Shown piece by piece: positions 63,446-64,000 of a stretch of DNA of 64,000 nucleotides (the first letter of the stretch is position 1; every line of letters begins with the position of its first letter). The notes beneath the pieces are model-generated. The model ran no database searches, was not told the DNA's origin, and saw only the letters and a list, made by a program, of their open reading frames with translations. Made by a program: the position numbers and the translations under genes. Origin of the DNA: Saccharibacillus soli (GTDB taxonomy: Bacteria > Bacillota > Bacilli > Paenibacillales > Paenibacillaceae); the NCBI GenBank assembly GCA_002189105.1, contig NIOB01000004.1, positions 248,001 to 312,000 of the forward strand. Direction: 5' to 3'.

Positions 63446-64000
63446 ATGAATGCGATTCGTCCTTCCGCAGTTCCGCTCGTTACCGTCGATCCTTATTTCA
63501 GCGTCTGGTCTTTCGCCGACCGGTTGACCGATGACCATACCCGCCATTGGACAGGCCAGCGCCACGGCATGGTCGGGTTGATCCGGATCGACGGCAGCGT
63601 GTTTCGTTTCGCCGGACAAGTCGAGCCGAACGCGGAACGTTATTATCCCGAACTGCCCGCGATGGAGCAGACCGGGCTGCGCGTTACGGCGCTCAGCACG
63701 TTCTATACGTTCGAAGCGTCGGGCGTGCGGTTGGATCTGCGTTTCGCTTCACCGCTGCTGCTGCATGATCTCGACGTGCTGTCTCGCCCGGCTTCGTATC
63801 TCGTTTTGGAAGCGCAATCAACGGACGGCCGGGATCACGACGTACAGATTTATTTCGACGTGACCGGCGAATGGTGTGTGGATCGGCCGCAGCAGCGCGT
63901 GCTCGGAGAGCGGTCCGATATTGGAGATCTCGTGTCGCTGAAGCTGGGACACGAGATTCAGGAACCGCTGAATCGCTCGGGCGACGATCATCGCATCGAT
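63446..64000 (+). CDS. Glutaminase-A-like / DUF4965-family protein (3' end beyond the window)
   Basis: The frame opens at the ATG at 63446, behind TAAGGAGTG, and stays open for 185 codons to the window edge. The start reads RPSAVPLVTVDPYFSVWSF, and then DRLTDDHTRHWTGQRHGMVGLI, which matches the N-terminal domain of the glutaminase A family (GtaA, with DUF4964/DUF5127/DUF4965 parts) known from fungi and some bacteria. Full proteins are ~650-830 residues, so most is missing. No signal peptide is present, so the bacterial version should be cytoplasmic. Substrate not certain; activity on glutamine is shown only for fungal relatives. Confidence 0.82.
   Translation, partial: MNAIRPSAVPLVTVDPYFSVWSFADRLTDDHTRHWTGQRHGMVGLIRIDGSVFRFAGQVEPNAERYYPELPAMEQTGLRVTALSTFYTFEASGVRLDLRFASPLLLHDLDVLSRPASYLVLEAQSTDGRDHDVQIYFDVTGEWCVDRPQQRVLGERSDIGDLVSLKLGHEIQEPLNRSGDDHRID

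Overview
The window reads as chromosomal DNA from an endospore-forming Gram-positive of the Paenibacillaceae (Paenibacillus or a close relative such as Saccharibacillus). The case rests on several things: S-layer-homology (SLH) proteins, a YesM/YesN two-component pair beside a sugar ABC importer, CotF-like spore coat proteins, a bacillithiol-linked YtxJ protein, strong AGGAGG ribosome binding sites, and a moderately high GC content. The species is inference. There is no rRNA, no tRNA that I can recognise, no CRISPR array and no intact insertion sequence.

Layout. 1-5.8 kb: tail of an unknown gene, a stalk-domain secreted protein, a small lipoprotein, a large SLH-anchored subtilisin and an MFS exporter. 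5.8-16.6 kb: a complete myo-inositol catabolic locus split into three transcription units (iolE-iolG, divergent iolR, and iolA-B-C-D-J), followed by a second DeoR-type regulator. All three iol promoters carry TAATCAA repeats at an 11-bp period, so one IolR regulon is likely. 16.9-24.6 kb: a trio of uncharacterised proteins, an alkyltransferase-like repair protein, YtxJ, a small SLH protein, a cupin, an ABC-2/YhgE-like membrane protein with a TetR regulator, and a membrane-anchored Mrr-type nuclease. 25.1-29.7 kb: a four-gene, translationally coupled gliding-type ABC operon (ATPase, ABC-2 permease, GldG-like protein, DUF4340-like protein). 29.9-33.5 kb: a TSUP permease, a frameshifted XRE regulator remnant, and a TetR regulator next to oleate hydratase with a palindromic operator between them. 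33.6-38 kb: two methyltransferases, a Lys-less P-loop kinase-like protein, an EF-Tu-domain-like small protein and two membrane proteins.

38.1-45.2 kb: a sugar-sensing module, with an AraC-type response regulator, a sensor kinase, and (behind two catabolite-repression-like sites) a solute-binding lipoprotein and two permeases. 45.4-49.7 kb: a 1428-residue S-layer-type protein with five near-identical 110-112-residue repeats. 49.9-57 kb: two CotF-like coat proteins, a WYL regulator divergent from a PhnB-like protein, a FIST sensor protein translationally coupled to a soluble chemoreceptor, and a TrmB regulator. 57-64 kb: an inositol-monophosphatase-like protein, the rpiR-nagB-nagA amino-sugar operon, a YdeI-like protein, a CarD regulator and the start of a glutaminase-A-like gene cut by the window edge.

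Non-coding DNA of interest lies between iolC and iolD (a long imperfect inverted repeat), at 56.6-57.2 kb (repeated CTAACGGAT elements plus an orphan terminator) and at 58.4-58.6 kb (a degenerate 34-bp tandem repeat behind nagA). I see no clear defence island or biosynthetic cluster. The best candidates for under-described biology are the FIST-chemoreceptor pair, the gliding-type ABC operon and these structured intergenic elements.
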